This document shows positions 40,132 through 48,215 of a DNA stretch of 64,000 bases, in pieces. Numbering within the stretch: the stretch's first letter is position 1; each line of letters begins with the position of its first letter. The stretch covers positions 62,001-126,000 of the forward strand of contig NZ_LQOT01000076.1 of assembly GCF_002101585.1 (NCBI RefSeq), read 5' to 3'. The DNA comes from Mycolicibacter engbaekii (GTDB lineage Bacteria; Actinomycetota; Actinomycetes; Mycobacteriales; Mycobacteriaceae). Below the pieces are notes generated by a model that saw only the letters and a program-made list of their open reading frames with translations, made no database searches and was not told the DNA's origin. Position numbers and translations under genes: made by a program.

Positions 40132-41634
40132 ATGACCGCTGCTGTCGCCGAACTGCTCGACTACGCCGACGTCATTTCCCGCTTCGACCCGGTTCTTGGC
40201 CTGGAAGTGCACGTCGAGCTGTCCACGGCCACCAAGATGTTCTGCGGATGCGCGACAGTGTTCGGCGCCGATCCGAACACCCAGGTGTGTCCGGTGTGTC
40301 TCGGGTTGCCCGGTTCGCTGCCGGTGCTCAACGGCGCCGCCGTCGAATCGGCGATTCGGATCGGGCTGGCGCTCAACTGCGAAATCGCCTCGTGGTGCCG
40401 GTTCGCCCGGAAGAACTACTTTTATCCCGACCAGCCGAAGAACTACCAGATCTCCCAGTACGACGAGCCGATCGCCTTCAACGGCTACCTCGACGTGCCG
40501 CTCGAGGACGGCTCGGTGTGGCGGGTGGACATCGAGCGCGCCCACATGGAGGAAGACACCGGCAAGCTCACCCACGTGGGCAGCGACACCGGACGCATCG
40601 AGGGCGCCAGCGAATCGCTGGTCGACTACAACCGGGCCGGAGTGCCGCTGATCGAGATCGTCACCAAGCCGATAGTCGGCGCCGGAGAGCGTGCCCCGCA
40701 GATCGCCCGGGCCTATGTGACCGCGCTGCGGGATCTGCTGCGCTCATTGGATGTCTCCGACGTGCGGATGGACCAGGGTTCGATGCGCTGCGACGCGAAC
40801 GTGTCTCTCAAGCCCAGCGGCGCAGCCGAATTCGGGACCCGCACCGAGACCAAGAACGTCAACTCGCTCAAGAGCGTCGAGGTGGCGGTGAGCTACGAGA
40901 TGCGGCGCCAGGGTGCGGTGCTCTCCGCTGGTGGCACTGTGGTTCAGGAAACTCGGCATTTCCACGAAGCCGGCTACACCAGTCCGGGCCGGGCCAAGGA
41001 GACCGCGGAGGACTACCGGTACTTCCCCGAGCCGGACCTGGAACCGGTCGCGCCGTCGGCGGAGCTGGTCGCGCAACTGCGCGACACCATCCCTGAGTTG
41101 CCGTGGCTGTCGCGCCGGCGAATCCAGGAGCAGTGGGGCGTCTCCGATGAGGTGATGCGCGACCTGGTCAACGCGGGTGCGGTGGAGTTGGTGGCAGCCA
41201 CCGTTGCGGCCGGGGCGTCCAGTGAGGCGGCCCGGGCCTGGTGGGGAAACTTCCTGGTGCAGAAGGCCAACGAAGCCGGAGTCGAGCTCGACGCTCTGGG
41301 CATCACGCCCAACCAGGTCGCCGAGGTGGTGGCACTGGTGGATTCGGGTGAGCTGTCCAACAAGCTGGCCCGGCAGGTGGTGGAGGGGGTGCTCGCCGGT
41401 GAGGGCGAGCCCGCTCAGGTGATGGCTGACCGGGGCCTGGTCGTGGTGCGTGACGACTCGGTGATCCAGGCCGCCATTGACGAGGCTCTGGCTGCCAATC
41501 CCGATGTGGCCGAGAAGATCCGGGGCGGCAAGGTGCAGGCCGCCGGCGCCATCGTCGGCGCGGTGATGAAGGCCACCAAAGGCCAAGCCGATGCGGCCCG
41601 GGTGCGCGAACTGGTGCTGGCTGCCTGCGGGTAG
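40132..41634 (+). CDS. gatB: Aspartyl/glutamyl-tRNA amidotransferase subunit B
   Basis: 500 residues. FDPVLGLEVHVELSTATKMFCGC opens the kinase-like cradle domain, with CPVCLGLPGSLPVLN, then the signature RKNYFYPDQPKNYQISQYD, EEDTGKLTH and VDYNRAGVPLIEI. The tail domain (VQAAGAIVGAVMKATKGQADAARVRELV) binds tRNA. It phosphorylates and amidates the tRNA-bound Glu/Asp using ammonia from GatA. A hairpin at 41647-41684 follows the stop. Confidence 0.96.
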   Translation: MTAAVAELLDYADVISRFDPVLGLEVHVELSTATKMFCGCATVFGADPNTQVCPVCLGLPGSLPVLNGAAVESAIRIGLALNCEIASWCRFARKNYFYPDQPKNYQISQYDEPIAFNGYLDVPLEDGSVWRVDIERAHMEEDTGKLTHVGSDTGRIEGASESLVDYNRAGVPLIEIVTKPIVGAGERAPQIARAYVTALRDLLRSLDVSDVRMDQGSMRCDANVSLKPSGAAEFGTRTETKNVNSLKSVEVAVSYEMRRQGAVLSAGGTVVQETRHFHEAGYTSPGRAKETAEDYRYFPEPDLEPVAPSAELVAQLRDTIPELPWLSRRRIQEQWGVSDEVMRDLVNAGAVELVAATVAAGASSEAARAWWGNFLVQKANEAGVELDALGITPNQVAEVVALVDSGELSNKLARQVVEGVLAGEGEPAQVMADRGLVVVRDDSVIQAAIDEALAANPDVAEKIRGGKVQAAGAIVGAVMKATKGQADAARVRELVLAACG

Positions 41635-41646
41635 ACCCCGCCGCAT

Positions 41647-41684
41647 CCCTGCGTTCGCGGCGCCGCCGCGAATCTACGGCAGGG
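41647..41684 (+). terminator. Hairpin after gatB without U-run
   Basis: Outer CCCTGC/GCAGGG (41647-41652, 41679-41684) and inner TTCGCGG/CCGCGAA (41654-41660, 41666-41672) stems. The rest of the 288-base gap up to 41922 shows no gene. Confidence 0.4.
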
Positions 41685-41871
41685 CGTGAACGGGCCGACT
41701 GGCCCAGCGGCCCAACACGAACTTCAGCCATCGAACATCGATCAACATCGCCTGCCATCCCTTCGTTCGACGGTCCTGCTGCGGCCTCTCGACCCGACTT
41801 CCAACCTAGACCGGACTTTTAAGGAGCTCGGGCGGAGTCAGTAATACTTCTGTGAGAACCGGCGCGCGCCA

Positions 41872-41901
41872 AAGTGGCCCCCTCCGGGGAGGGGGCCACT
41901 T
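41872..41901 (-). terminator. Intrinsic terminator hairpin of GjpA-like gene 1
   Basis: AAGTGGCCCCCTCC pairs perfectly with GGAGGGGGCCACTT, 21 bases past the minus-strand stop at 41923. The stem type recurs after two other exported-protein genes in the window. Confidence 0.7.
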
Positions 41902-41922
41902 GGTGGTGCGGGGCGCTGCGTT

Positions 41923-43005
41923 CTAGAACAGGCTTGCCAGGAGGTCGCTGCTCCCGTCCCAGCCGAAGGCTTCGGCGATGGCCTGGCTCATGGCGACCAT
42001 GGAGGCGATCGGACCCACTCCGAGGCCGGGCAGGTCGAACAGGAGTTCCGGGTCGCCCAGTGCGTCGGTGGTGGTGCCCATGCCGATGGCGTCGAAGATC
42101 GAGCCCGCCGGGCTGAGCAGGCCGCCCAGGTTCACGCTCAGGGCGGTGATTTCGGTGGGCAGGTCCAGAAGGGTCAAGGCGGGCAACGTGATCCCCAGCT
42201 GATCCAGGATCGGCATCAGGTCGACCTCCCCGTAACCGTTGAGGTAGGCATCGGCGAGATTGGCAGGCATGCTGATCAGAGAGTCGAACGCCGCACTCCA
42301 GTCGGGGCTGCCGGCGGACAACGATTCCCAGATGTTGCCGAGGTCCTCGTTGAACTGCAGCACCGGACTGAGCATGGTGGAGACCTGGCCGATCAGGATG
42401 CCGCTCAACGGGGACGCCGCGAACTCCAGCACCGAACCCAACACGGGCACCATGCTCTCGTCGAAGCCGAGGGAGGCGGCGATGTCGGGAAGGATGGCCG
42501 GGTCGGTGAGGAGCGTGAAGAGGGCCGCGTGGGTCATGACCGATCCGATCATCCCGGGTCCGGTGACCACATCGTCGAGCGATTGGTACAGGGTGTCGGT
42601 GGCGCCGCCCGCGGGCAGGAACGGGCCGAACAGTGCGCCGGGGGAGGCGGGCGTGTCGCCGTCGGCGGGTGTGCCGAACAGGGCCCCCAGGTGGGTGTGG
42701 ACCTCCTGCGCGATGTCCCCGAAGCTCTTCGAACCGTCGAAGACGCCGTGGACATAGCCGATCTGGTTGGCCAGAACCTGCTGCAGGGCCGGGAACGGAA
42801 CGGCAGAGAAGTGGTTCCAGATCGCCGTGGCGTTGGCCTCCGCGGTCTGCCAGACGTCATCCCACCCAGCTGTCAGCTGCACGGCGAGTGATTGCGGGCC
42901 GGCCAGCGCGGGCACGGGCGCAGTGACGGGGCCCGAGGCGATGGCTCCGGCGCTGAGGAGGGCGACGCCGGTGATGAGCCAGGGGCGAGCGGCAGCGTTC
43001 TGCAT
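41923..43005 (-). CDS. GjpA-like exported mycobacterial protein, copy 1
   Basis: 360 residues from ATG 43005 (MQNAAARPWLITGVALLSAGAIA), a signal peptide ending about SGPVTAPVPALA. The mature protein starts with the family opening SLAVQLTAGWDDVWQTAEANATAIWNHF, then AVPFPALQQVLANQIGYV, TLYQSLDDVV, LEFAASPLSGILIGQV and a C-terminal VGPIASMVAMSQAIAEAFGWDG. Proteins of this layout in mycobacteria are commonly annotated as outer membrane porin GjpA-like after a Gordonia channel protein; the assignment is by general resemblance and pore formation is not shown by sequence. A second copy lies 0.5 kb upstream. The upstream region is unusually AT-rich. Confidence 0.75.
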   Translation of the reverse strand: MQNAAARPWLITGVALLSAGAIASGPVTAPVPALAGPQSLAVQLTAGWDDVWQTAEANATAIWNHFSAVPFPALQQVLANQIGYVHGVFDGSKSFGDIAQEVHTHLGALFGTPADGDTPASPGALFGPFLPAGGATDTLYQSLDDVVTGPGMIGSVMTHAALFTLLTDPAILPDIAASLGFDESMVPVLGSVLEFAASPLSGILIGQVSTMLSPVLQFNEDLGNIWESLSAGSPDWSAAFDSLISMPANLADAYLNGYGEVDLMPILDQLGITLPALTLLDLPTEITALSVNLGGLLSPAGSIFDAIGMGTTTDALGDPELLFDLPGLGVGPIASMVAMSQAIAEAFGWDGSSDLLASLF

Positions 43006-43256
43006 TGGTCTCCTAAGTACGTATAAGTGGTGGTCAGGGGCGGTCCCAGATAACCTACCTGAAAGTAACATAGAAAAAAGTAAGCTAAGTTATATAGATT
43101 CGTCAAGAGGGTGGGACCGGCTCGCGCCCCTTTTTCTTCGGGACGGGGTCAGCTGTTCGGCCCGGCAGGGCGGGGCCGTGCCGGGCGGAATCGCGCACTT
43201 CCACAACCGGGTGGCCCCCAAGCGGACCACCCGGTGGCGAGCGAGGATCGGGCCTG
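43006..43256. other. AT-rich promoter region of GjpA-like gene 1 and non-coding spacer
   Basis: Bases 43060-43105 are AT-rich (runs of A, TTATATAG) against a GC-rich background and carry AGCTAAGTTAT at 43084-43094, an element also found reversed before GjpA-like gene 2. The remainder shows no gene. Confidence 0.5.
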
Positions 43257-43436
43257 TCAGAACAGTCCGGCGAGGATGCCGCCGGCGCGCAGCAGTGGCT
43301 CGCCTAGGGGCAGGGCCGATGCGTCGAGGCCAAGCGGCTCCAGGAGGTCGGGCAGGCCGGTTCCGGTGCTGTTGACGGTGGAGTCGAGCGATTGATACAG
43401 CGGGTCGGTGGGGCCGCCCTCGGGACGGAAGGGCCA
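43257..43436 (-). pseudogene. Remnant of a third GjpA-like gene
   Basis: An open stretch of 59 codons ending in a stop reads WPFRPEGGPTDPLYQSLDSTV and ends GGILAGLF. It matches the middle of GjpA-like gene 1 (GPFLPAGGATDTLYQSLDDVV) and its Leu-Phe end, with the roughly 200 residues between missing and no signal peptide or start. It lies between the two intact copies, so it is probably the decayed end of a third tandem copy. Confidence 0.6.
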
Positions 43437-43460
43437 CACGGGACGACTCGGTATGAAAGG

Positions 43461-43496
43461 CCGATGGCCCCCTTTCCGAGGAAAGGGGGCCATCGG
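43461..43496 (-). terminator. Intrinsic terminator hairpin of GjpA-like gene 2
   Basis: CCGATGGCCCCCTTTCC pairs perfectly with GGAAAGGGGGCCATCGG (17-base stem), 30 bases past the stop at 43526 in the minus direction. Confidence 0.75.
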
Positions 43497-43525
43497 TTCT
43501 GCCCAACGGGATGGGCCGACTTGGA

Positions 43526-44587
43526 TTAGCCTTCGCCGCCGAACCAGTCCAGGATCGGGAAGCTCAGGTCGGCGAGCGGGTTGCCCCCACCCTCCCAGCC
43601 GATTGCTCCGGCGATGATCTGCGGCAGCGCCACCAGCGAACCGAGCGGGCCTACGGGATTGCCCACGATGTCGAGCCCGATGACGTTGAGGCTCAGGGCG
43701 TTCCACAGCGAGCCACCGATGAAGAGGTTCTCGCCCGAGTCGACAGCCTCCTGGACGTCGGCGCCGATCGGCAAGATGGTCTGGCCGGGGGTCAGCAGCC
43801 CGCCCAGCGACAGGCCCAGCGCGTCGATCGTGATGCCCTCGGGCAGAATGCCCGCGTCGGCGATGAGCGGGATCAGGAAGCTGAGGTCGAGTTCGCTGCC
43901 GTTGAAGAACGAACCGATCACCCGGGCCGGCAGGTCGAAGAGGTCCTGCAGCGCCGCGGACGGGTCTTCGCCCAGGTCGGCGACGATGTCACCGACGACG
44001 TTGCCGAACTCCACCAGCGGGCTCAGCACCGGACCGAGCGCGCCGATCAGGGCGCCGGTCAGCGGCGAGGCGAGGAAGTTCAGGACCTCGGTGACGATCG
44101 CGAGGGTCTCCGGGTCCATGTCAGCGCCCATGATGTCCGGGAATGCCAGGGTCATCAGGCTGTGCATGGCGTCGTTGGCCTGTGCCAGCGGCGTCAGGGT
44201 GCTCCAGTCCTCAAGGTCGAATTCCACCCCGAGCAGGGTGAGATCGCCAAACACATTTCCGATGTTGTCGCCGATGTTGGAGAACACGTCGAAGATGCTG
44301 GCCGGGTTGTTGAGGATGTCACCGAGGTACCCGAACTGGTTGACCAGGATCTGCTGCAGGACGGCGCCCGGAGCCAGGAAGTAGGTGTCCGCCAGGGTCT
44401 CGGCGTTGGCGGACGAGGTGTTGAACACGTCGATCCAGGCGCCGAAGGGGTCGAACGCGGTGAGTTGCACGTCCGGCAGGTGCAGGTCGGTGGTGCTGTG
44501 GGGTGCGACCGGGGCGACGGCGATCAAGCCCGCGCCGACTACGGCAATCCCGGAGGTGATCCAGGGACGGGTGGTTAGCGACTGCAC
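43526..44587 (-). CDS. GjpA-like exported mycobacterial protein, copy 2
   Basis: 353 residues from ATG 44587 with GGAG in the ribosome-site position (complement of ctcc at 44601-44604). Signal peptide MQSLTTRPWITSGIAVVGAGLIAVAPVAP; mature start DLHLPDVQLTAFDPFGAWIDVFNTSSANAETL, then LAPGAVLQQILVNQFGYLGD, LNFLASPLTGALIGALGPVLSPLVEF and the end VGPLGSLVALPQIIAGAIGWEGGG. It shares the layout of copy 1 (R-P-W-I-T signal, LQQ-L-N-Q-GY, L-F-ASPL-GALIG, VGP-S-VA). Mostly hydrophobic helices with Leu/Ile/Val and Gly suggest an envelope protein; pore function is only an annotation tradition. Confidence 0.75.
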   Translation of the reverse strand: MQSLTTRPWITSGIAVVGAGLIAVAPVAPHSTTDLHLPDVQLTAFDPFGAWIDVFNTSSANAETLADTYFLAPGAVLQQILVNQFGYLGDILNNPASIFDVFSNIGDNIGNVFGDLTLLGVEFDLEDWSTLTPLAQANDAMHSLMTLAFPDIMGADMDPETLAIVTEVLNFLASPLTGALIGALGPVLSPLVEFGNVVGDIVADLGEDPSAALQDLFDLPARVIGSFFNGSELDLSFLIPLIADAGILPEGITIDALGLSLGGLLTPGQTILPIGADVQEAVDSGENLFIGGSLWNALSLNVIGLDIVGNPVGPLGSLVALPQIIAGAIGWEGGGNPLADLSFPILDWFGGEG

Positions 44588-45000
44588 AGTGCGATTCTCC
44601 TTTTGGTTGGCTCTCGATACCGCTGCGAGGAAGCTACCATAACTTAGCTAATGCTGAGAAGTCTTTGTTTTCGTCAATATTTTTCGTGGCCGACCCTCGG
44701 GGCCTACGGGCGTGCGGGCCCACGGCGCAGGCGCTGGCGCCGTGAGCGGCGGGATGGCGGTTACCGGCGAGTACGTCTTAGCCTGCGGCGGAAACGGCCA
44801 GGTGTCCCAGGGTTGCGGCTATGGCCGAGGCGTCCATGGAAAGGGTGCGCCGGGGCGTCCTGCAGTCCCGGCCGGCCCGACAAAGCTAAGGCTAAGCTGA
44901 GTCTTCATAGGAAATCATTGCGCTGAAGCGCCCTTAACATCGTCGCAGGTGGGGTGCCGAAATTCGGCGGCGAACTCCCGCGGTTGGCGGGCGGTGGTCG
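44588..45000. other. Promoter region of GjpA-like gene 2 and a 400-base stretch without a gene
   Basis: Near 44634-44700 the sequence is AT-rich and carries the minus-strand element AGCTAAGTTAT (44637-44647). A perfect hairpin CACGGCGC/GCGCCGTG lies at 44721-44744 and a small GCCGAA-A-TTCGGC hairpin at 44956-44968, the latter about 30 bases past the lppZ stop. The short open frames here have random composition and no start signal. Confidence 0.5.
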
Positions 45001-46122
45001 CTAGTCTTTGTCGTCGTTGGCGCGGGGGAACCCGCCACCGGACGGGAACAGCGGGAAGACCACGTCGTCGAGTTTCTCGGCATCTCCGGCGGTCTTGTTC
45101 ACCGTCGCGCCCCAGACGTTGCCGTCCGGTGACATCTTGACGGCCCAGACGTGCCCGTGGGTGTCCTGGCGCATGACCTCCGGTTCGCTGGTGACCGAAC
45201 CGGTGCCGGCGGCCAGGCGGACCGCCACCGTCTGTTTGGTGTTGACCAGATTGACCAGCACCACGCCGTCCATGGCTGCACACCCCGCGACGCCGGGCTT
45301 GTCGGGCCACGTCCACACCGTCGACACCCGCGAGTCTTTGGTGATGCGCTGCAGGCGGTCGCCACTGGGTGACCGGTCGGTCACATAGAGCGAGCCGTCG
45401 ACGGGATCGGTGCACAGTCCGCCGCCGGAGCCCATGCCGCTCAGGGCGGTGGTCGGCGCAGCCTGATCGATGGTCGTGGGCTGCTCGATGCGCAGGACCT
45501 TGCCCGCGGTGGAGCCGGGATCGGCGGCCGCAGCCGGATTGCCCGCATCGCCGGTCAGCACCACCAGGGTGGTGGGGCTGGTGAAGATCAGGGCCCCGGT
45601 GTTGCCGGTCGGGCCTTTGGGGATTCCGGTCAAGATGTCCTTCGGGACGTCGCCGTCGGCGATCCGGATCACCCGGTTGTCGGTGGGCGTGCTGATGTAG
45701 GCGTACATCAGCCGGTCCTGGGTGTAGGTCGGCGACAACACGATGTCCATCAAGCCGCCGTCCCCGGCAGGGTCGACGCCGATCACGGTCTTCACCTTGG
45801 GTTCGGCGGTCAGCGACACCTCCTTGACGGCGCCGGTGGTCCGTTCGGCGACCAGTGCCGACTTGCTGTCGCCGTGCATGATCAGGCCGCTGGTGCTCTC
45901 CAGGCAGCCTTGCATCACCCCGGGAGCCGGGCACTGCTTGGGGAACGGGTTGGCAGGCAGCGGTGGCGGCGGCGGGGGAGTCGTGGACGGCGCCATGCCG
46001 CGCCGCGGCACAGTGGTGAACGGCTGTGACTGGGCGTCGTCGAAGTGTGCACAACCGGTCAGCATCAGCAATGCCGCGCCCAGTACGACAGGCACTCGGC
46101 GAACTGCCCCGCGCATCTGCAT
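45001..46122 (-). CDS. lppZ: Lipoprotein LppZ, glucose/sorbosone dehydrogenase-like beta-propeller
   Basis: 373 residues from ATG 46122, exactly the M. tuberculosis LppZ length; the frame extends to 46368 but without signal. MQMRGAVRRVPVVLGAALLMLTGC is a lipoprotein signal with lipobox MLTGC. A Pro-rich linker (STTPPPPPPLPANPFP) leads to a propeller like soluble glucose dehydrogenase: KSALVAERTTGAVKEV, DPAGDGGLMDIVLSPTY, LMYAYISTPTDNRVIRIADG and GNTGALIFTSPTTLVVLTGDAGN. The role in mycobacteria is unknown; it should sit in the periplasmic space attached to the membrane. Divergent from the DoxX gene. Confidence 0.88.
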   Translation of the reverse strand: MQMRGAVRRVPVVLGAALLMLTGCAHFDDAQSQPFTTVPRRGMAPSTTPPPPPPLPANPFPKQCPAPGVMQGCLESTSGLIMHGDSKSALVAERTTGAVKEVSLTAEPKVKTVIGVDPAGDGGLMDIVLSPTYTQDRLMYAYISTPTDNRVIRIADGDVPKDILTGIPKGPTGNTGALIFTSPTTLVVLTGDAGNPAAAADPGSTAGKVLRIEQPTTIDQAAPTTALSGMGSGGGLCTDPVDGSLYVTDRSPSGDRLQRITKDSRVSTVWTWPDKPGVAGCAAMDGVVLVNLVNTKQTVAVRLAAGTGSVTSEPEVMRQDTHGHVWAVKMSPDGNVWGATVNKTAGDAEKLDDVVFPLFPSGGGFPRANDDKD

Positions 46123-46244
46123 GCCCGTCAGGTTACGGACACCGGCCCCGATCTCGCCACGATGCCCACCGCAGGGCGGCGGCCGGGCCGGATTCGATTC
46201 GCTAACGAACCCGGTCAAATCCCCAATCCCGCCGAGCTTGCCCT

Positions 46245-46250
46245 TACTCT
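46245..46250 (+). promoter_or_regulatory. -10 hexamer TACTCT for leaderless DoxX start
   Basis: TACTCT lies 6 bases before GTG 46257 and supports the long start over ATG 46362. Confidence 0.45.
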
Positions 46251-46256
46251 TGCAGG

Positions 46257-47072
46257 GTGACCAGTCATGGTGAGGGCTCACACTGGCGTCGGCCGGGTGA
46301 GACTGCCGACGCAGGCAAAGGACGTCCCAAGTCGGCACGTCTGGTAGATCCGGAGGACGACATGCCATCGCCGACCTATACCGGTGACTTCGAGACCACC
46401 GCCATCCCGGCCTATGACCCCTCCGGCGTACGTCCCCTGGCGGGGGGCTACCACCCGCTGCCCTATGCGGCGCCGCCCGCCGGCCCCGGCCGCGTCGGAG
46501 TCTCCGTCGGCCCGGACGCCGACGCCGACGAACCGTTCCGGGCGGTGGACCGGCGCGGTACCCAGGATCTGGGCCTGCTGGTGCTGCGACTGGGCCTGGG
46601 CGTGCTGCTGGTGGCTCACGGGCTGCGCAAGCTGTTCGGCTGGTGGGGTGGCCAGGGCCTGAGCGGGTTCAAGAATTCCATCGCCGAAGCCGGCTACCAG
46701 CACGCCGACATCCTGACCTATGCGGCGGGCGGTGGTCAGATTGCCGCGGGCCTGCTGCTGGCGCTCGGTCTGTTCACCCCCGTTGCGGCGGCCGGGGCGC
46801 TGGCCTACTTCATCAACGCCGTTCTCGTGGGTGTCTCCTCCAACGGCGAGGGCCGGTTCAGTCTCTTTCTGCCCGACGGCCACGAATTCCACCTGCTGTT
46901 GATCGTGGTGGCGGTGGCGATCGTGCTGGCCGGCCCGGGCCGGTACGGACTCGACGGTGACCGCGGCTGGGCGCGACGGCCCTTCATCGGATCCGTGGTG
47001 GCGCTCGTGCTGGGGATCGCCGGAGGCGTCGCGATGTGGGTGTTCCTCAACGGGGCCAACCCGCTGGGCTGA
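46257..47072 (+). CDS. DoxX-family membrane protein (Rv3005c-type)
   Basis: 271 residues from GTG 46257; the M. tuberculosis homologue is 279. A cytoplasmic Pro/Gly-rich N-terminus of about 100 residues is followed by DLGLLVLRLGLGVLLVAHGLRKLFGWWGGQGL, the DoxX signature, and three more membrane helices (AAGGGQIAAGLLLALGLFTPVAAAGAL, LIVVAVAIVLAGPG and VVALVLGIAGGVAMWVFL). In M. tuberculosis this protein forms a membrane oxidoreductase complex with the superoxide dismutase SodA and the sulfurtransferase SseA, protecting against radicals; neither partner is in the window. Confidence 0.88.
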   Translation: MTSHGEGSHWRRPGETADAGKGRPKSARLVDPEDDMPSPTYTGDFETTAIPAYDPSGVRPLAGGYHPLPYAAPPAGPGRVGVSVGPDADADEPFRAVDRRGTQDLGLLVLRLGLGVLLVAHGLRKLFGWWGGQGLSGFKNSIAEAGYQHADILTYAAGGGQIAAGLLLALGLFTPVAAAGALAYFINAVLVGVSSNGEGRFSLFLPDGHEFHLLLIVVAVAIVLAGPGRYGLDGDRGWARRPFIGSVVALVLGIAGGVAMWVFLNGANPLG

Positions 47073-47085
47073 CCGGACCGGCTGC

Positions 47086-47478
47086 TCAGCGATACGGGTT
47101 CGGCACCCGGCCGCCGCTGGCTTGGCTCAGTAACGGCAGGGTGGCAAAACTGACCGCGGGCAACCGCAACGACTCGCCGTCGCGCAGATGCGCCCGCGCC
47201 CACGATCCCCGGGTGAAGCCCAGGCCGTCGACGGCGTCCCAGTCCACCGAGCGGCTGCCGAGCAGGGTTCGCACGGTGAGCCGGTGGGAGTCGGCCACGG
47301 TTCGCCACCGGACGATCAGCGCCGATGCCACCACGGGCAGCGCCAACAGCGGGGCGGTGACGGGCCAGGTCAACACGGGGATCAGCAGCCCCAGCGTCAG
47401 GAAGCCGACGGCGAAATGCGCCATCGGCGAAACGCGGATCACCACGGGCTGCGGGTCGGATGCTGCAGAGGCCACCAC
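47086..47478 (-). CDS. PH-domain membrane protein, CFP6-like (Rv3004-type)
   Basis: 130 residues. Two hydrophobic stretches (FAVGFLTLGLLIPVLTW and APLLALPVVASALI) are followed by WRTVADSHRLTVRTLLGSRSVDWDAVDGLGFTRGSWARAHLRDG, the bacterial PH-like (bPH) domain of the M. tuberculosis low molecular weight antigen CFP6. A membrane protein of unknown function. The position between DoxX and the ilv genes matches M. tuberculosis. The gene is convergent with the DoxX gene and divergent from the following TetR gene. Confidence 0.85.
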   Translation of the reverse strand: MVASAASDPQPVVIRVSPMAHFAVGFLTLGLLIPVLTWPVTAPLLALPVVASALIVRWRTVADSHRLTVRTLLGSRSVDWDAVDGLGFTRGSWARAHLRDGESLRLPAVSFATLPLLSQASGGRVPNPYR

Positions 47479-47527
47479 CGCATGATGTCACCGTCGGTAA
47501 CGCGGGGTGGGCGGCGGACGCTGCGAT

Positions 47528-47552
47528 AAAAAATATTGACTACTTATTTTTT
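47528..47552. promoter_or_regulatory. AT-rich inverted repeat upstream of the TetR/hydrolase operon
   Basis: AAAAAATA (47528-47535) and TATTTTTT (47545-47552) are perfect arms around a 9-base spacer containing TTGACT. It is 18 bases before the TetR GTG and is striking in GC-rich DNA; a candidate autoregulatory operator. Confidence 0.55.
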
Positions 47553-47570
47553 CTGTCGCATCATGGTCGC

Positions 47571-48215
47571 GTGCCACCGACCAAGCCCCGCCGAACCCAG
47601 GCGGAGCGTACTGCCGAGACCCGGCGCGCGCTGCTGGATGCGACGCTCGAGGCGCTGGTGGACGTCGGTTTCAAAGGGACCACCACCACCGAGGTTGCCC
47701 GCCGCGCCGGGGTCTCGGTAGGGGCGTTGCAGGGGCATTTCCCCACCAAGGTGGGGCTGCTGAGCGCCGCCGTCGAATTCGCCCTGAATCGCCGTATTCA
47801 AGAGTTCGAGGTGTTGATGGCGGGGCTGGATTCTGCTGCGGACAAGCTCGACGAAGCCATCGATCTGCTGTGGTCGATGTATTGCGGTCCGACATTCACC
47901 GCGACCCACGAACTGTGGGTGGCGGCCCGAACCGACCCCGACCTGGCGCCCGCGGTGATCGAGACCGATCGGCAGTTCGCCGACGCGTGCGACCGGATCT
48001 ACACCGGACTGCTCGCCACGGCCGACACCGCCGACACCGCGCAGTCGCGGCTCGGGCCGCAGATGACCTTCGCGCTGATGAACGGCCTGGCGATGTCCCG
48101 GTCGATCGCCGGCTACGAGGCGCTGCCCGCCGCCGACATCCTCGACGCCTTCAAACGGCTGGTTCGTCCTCTGGCGACCGGCCTTGCAGACCCTCAACCC
48201 GAGAGAGAGCCATGA
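47571..48215 (+). CDS. TetR-family transcriptional regulator
   Basis: 214 residues from GTG 47571. The helix-turn-helix is in RRALLDATLEALVDVGFKGTTTTEVARRAGVSVGALQGHFPTKVGLL; the usual L-Y-x-H-F recognition motif appears as LQGHF. The C-terminal domain resembles the BetI/TetR_C_6 type. It shares four bases (ATGA) with the downstream metal-dependent hydrolase gene, so it most likely controls that gene and itself through the AT-rich inverted repeat upstream. Confidence 0.9.
   Translation: MPPTKPRRTQAERTAETRRALLDATLEALVDVGFKGTTTTEVARRAGVSVGALQGHFPTKVGLLSAAVEFALNRRIQEFEVLMAGLDSAADKLDEAIDLLWSMYCGPTFTATHELWVAARTDPDLAPAVIETDRQFADACDRIYTGLLATADTADTAQSRLGPQMTFALMNGLAMSRSIAGYEALPAADILDAFKRLVRPLATGLADPQPEREP

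Noticed and set aside
44651..44926. Small gene of about 90 codons between GjpA-like gene 2 and lppZ
   Set aside because: Arg-rich, no ribosome site and no recognisable domain; codon use looks random.
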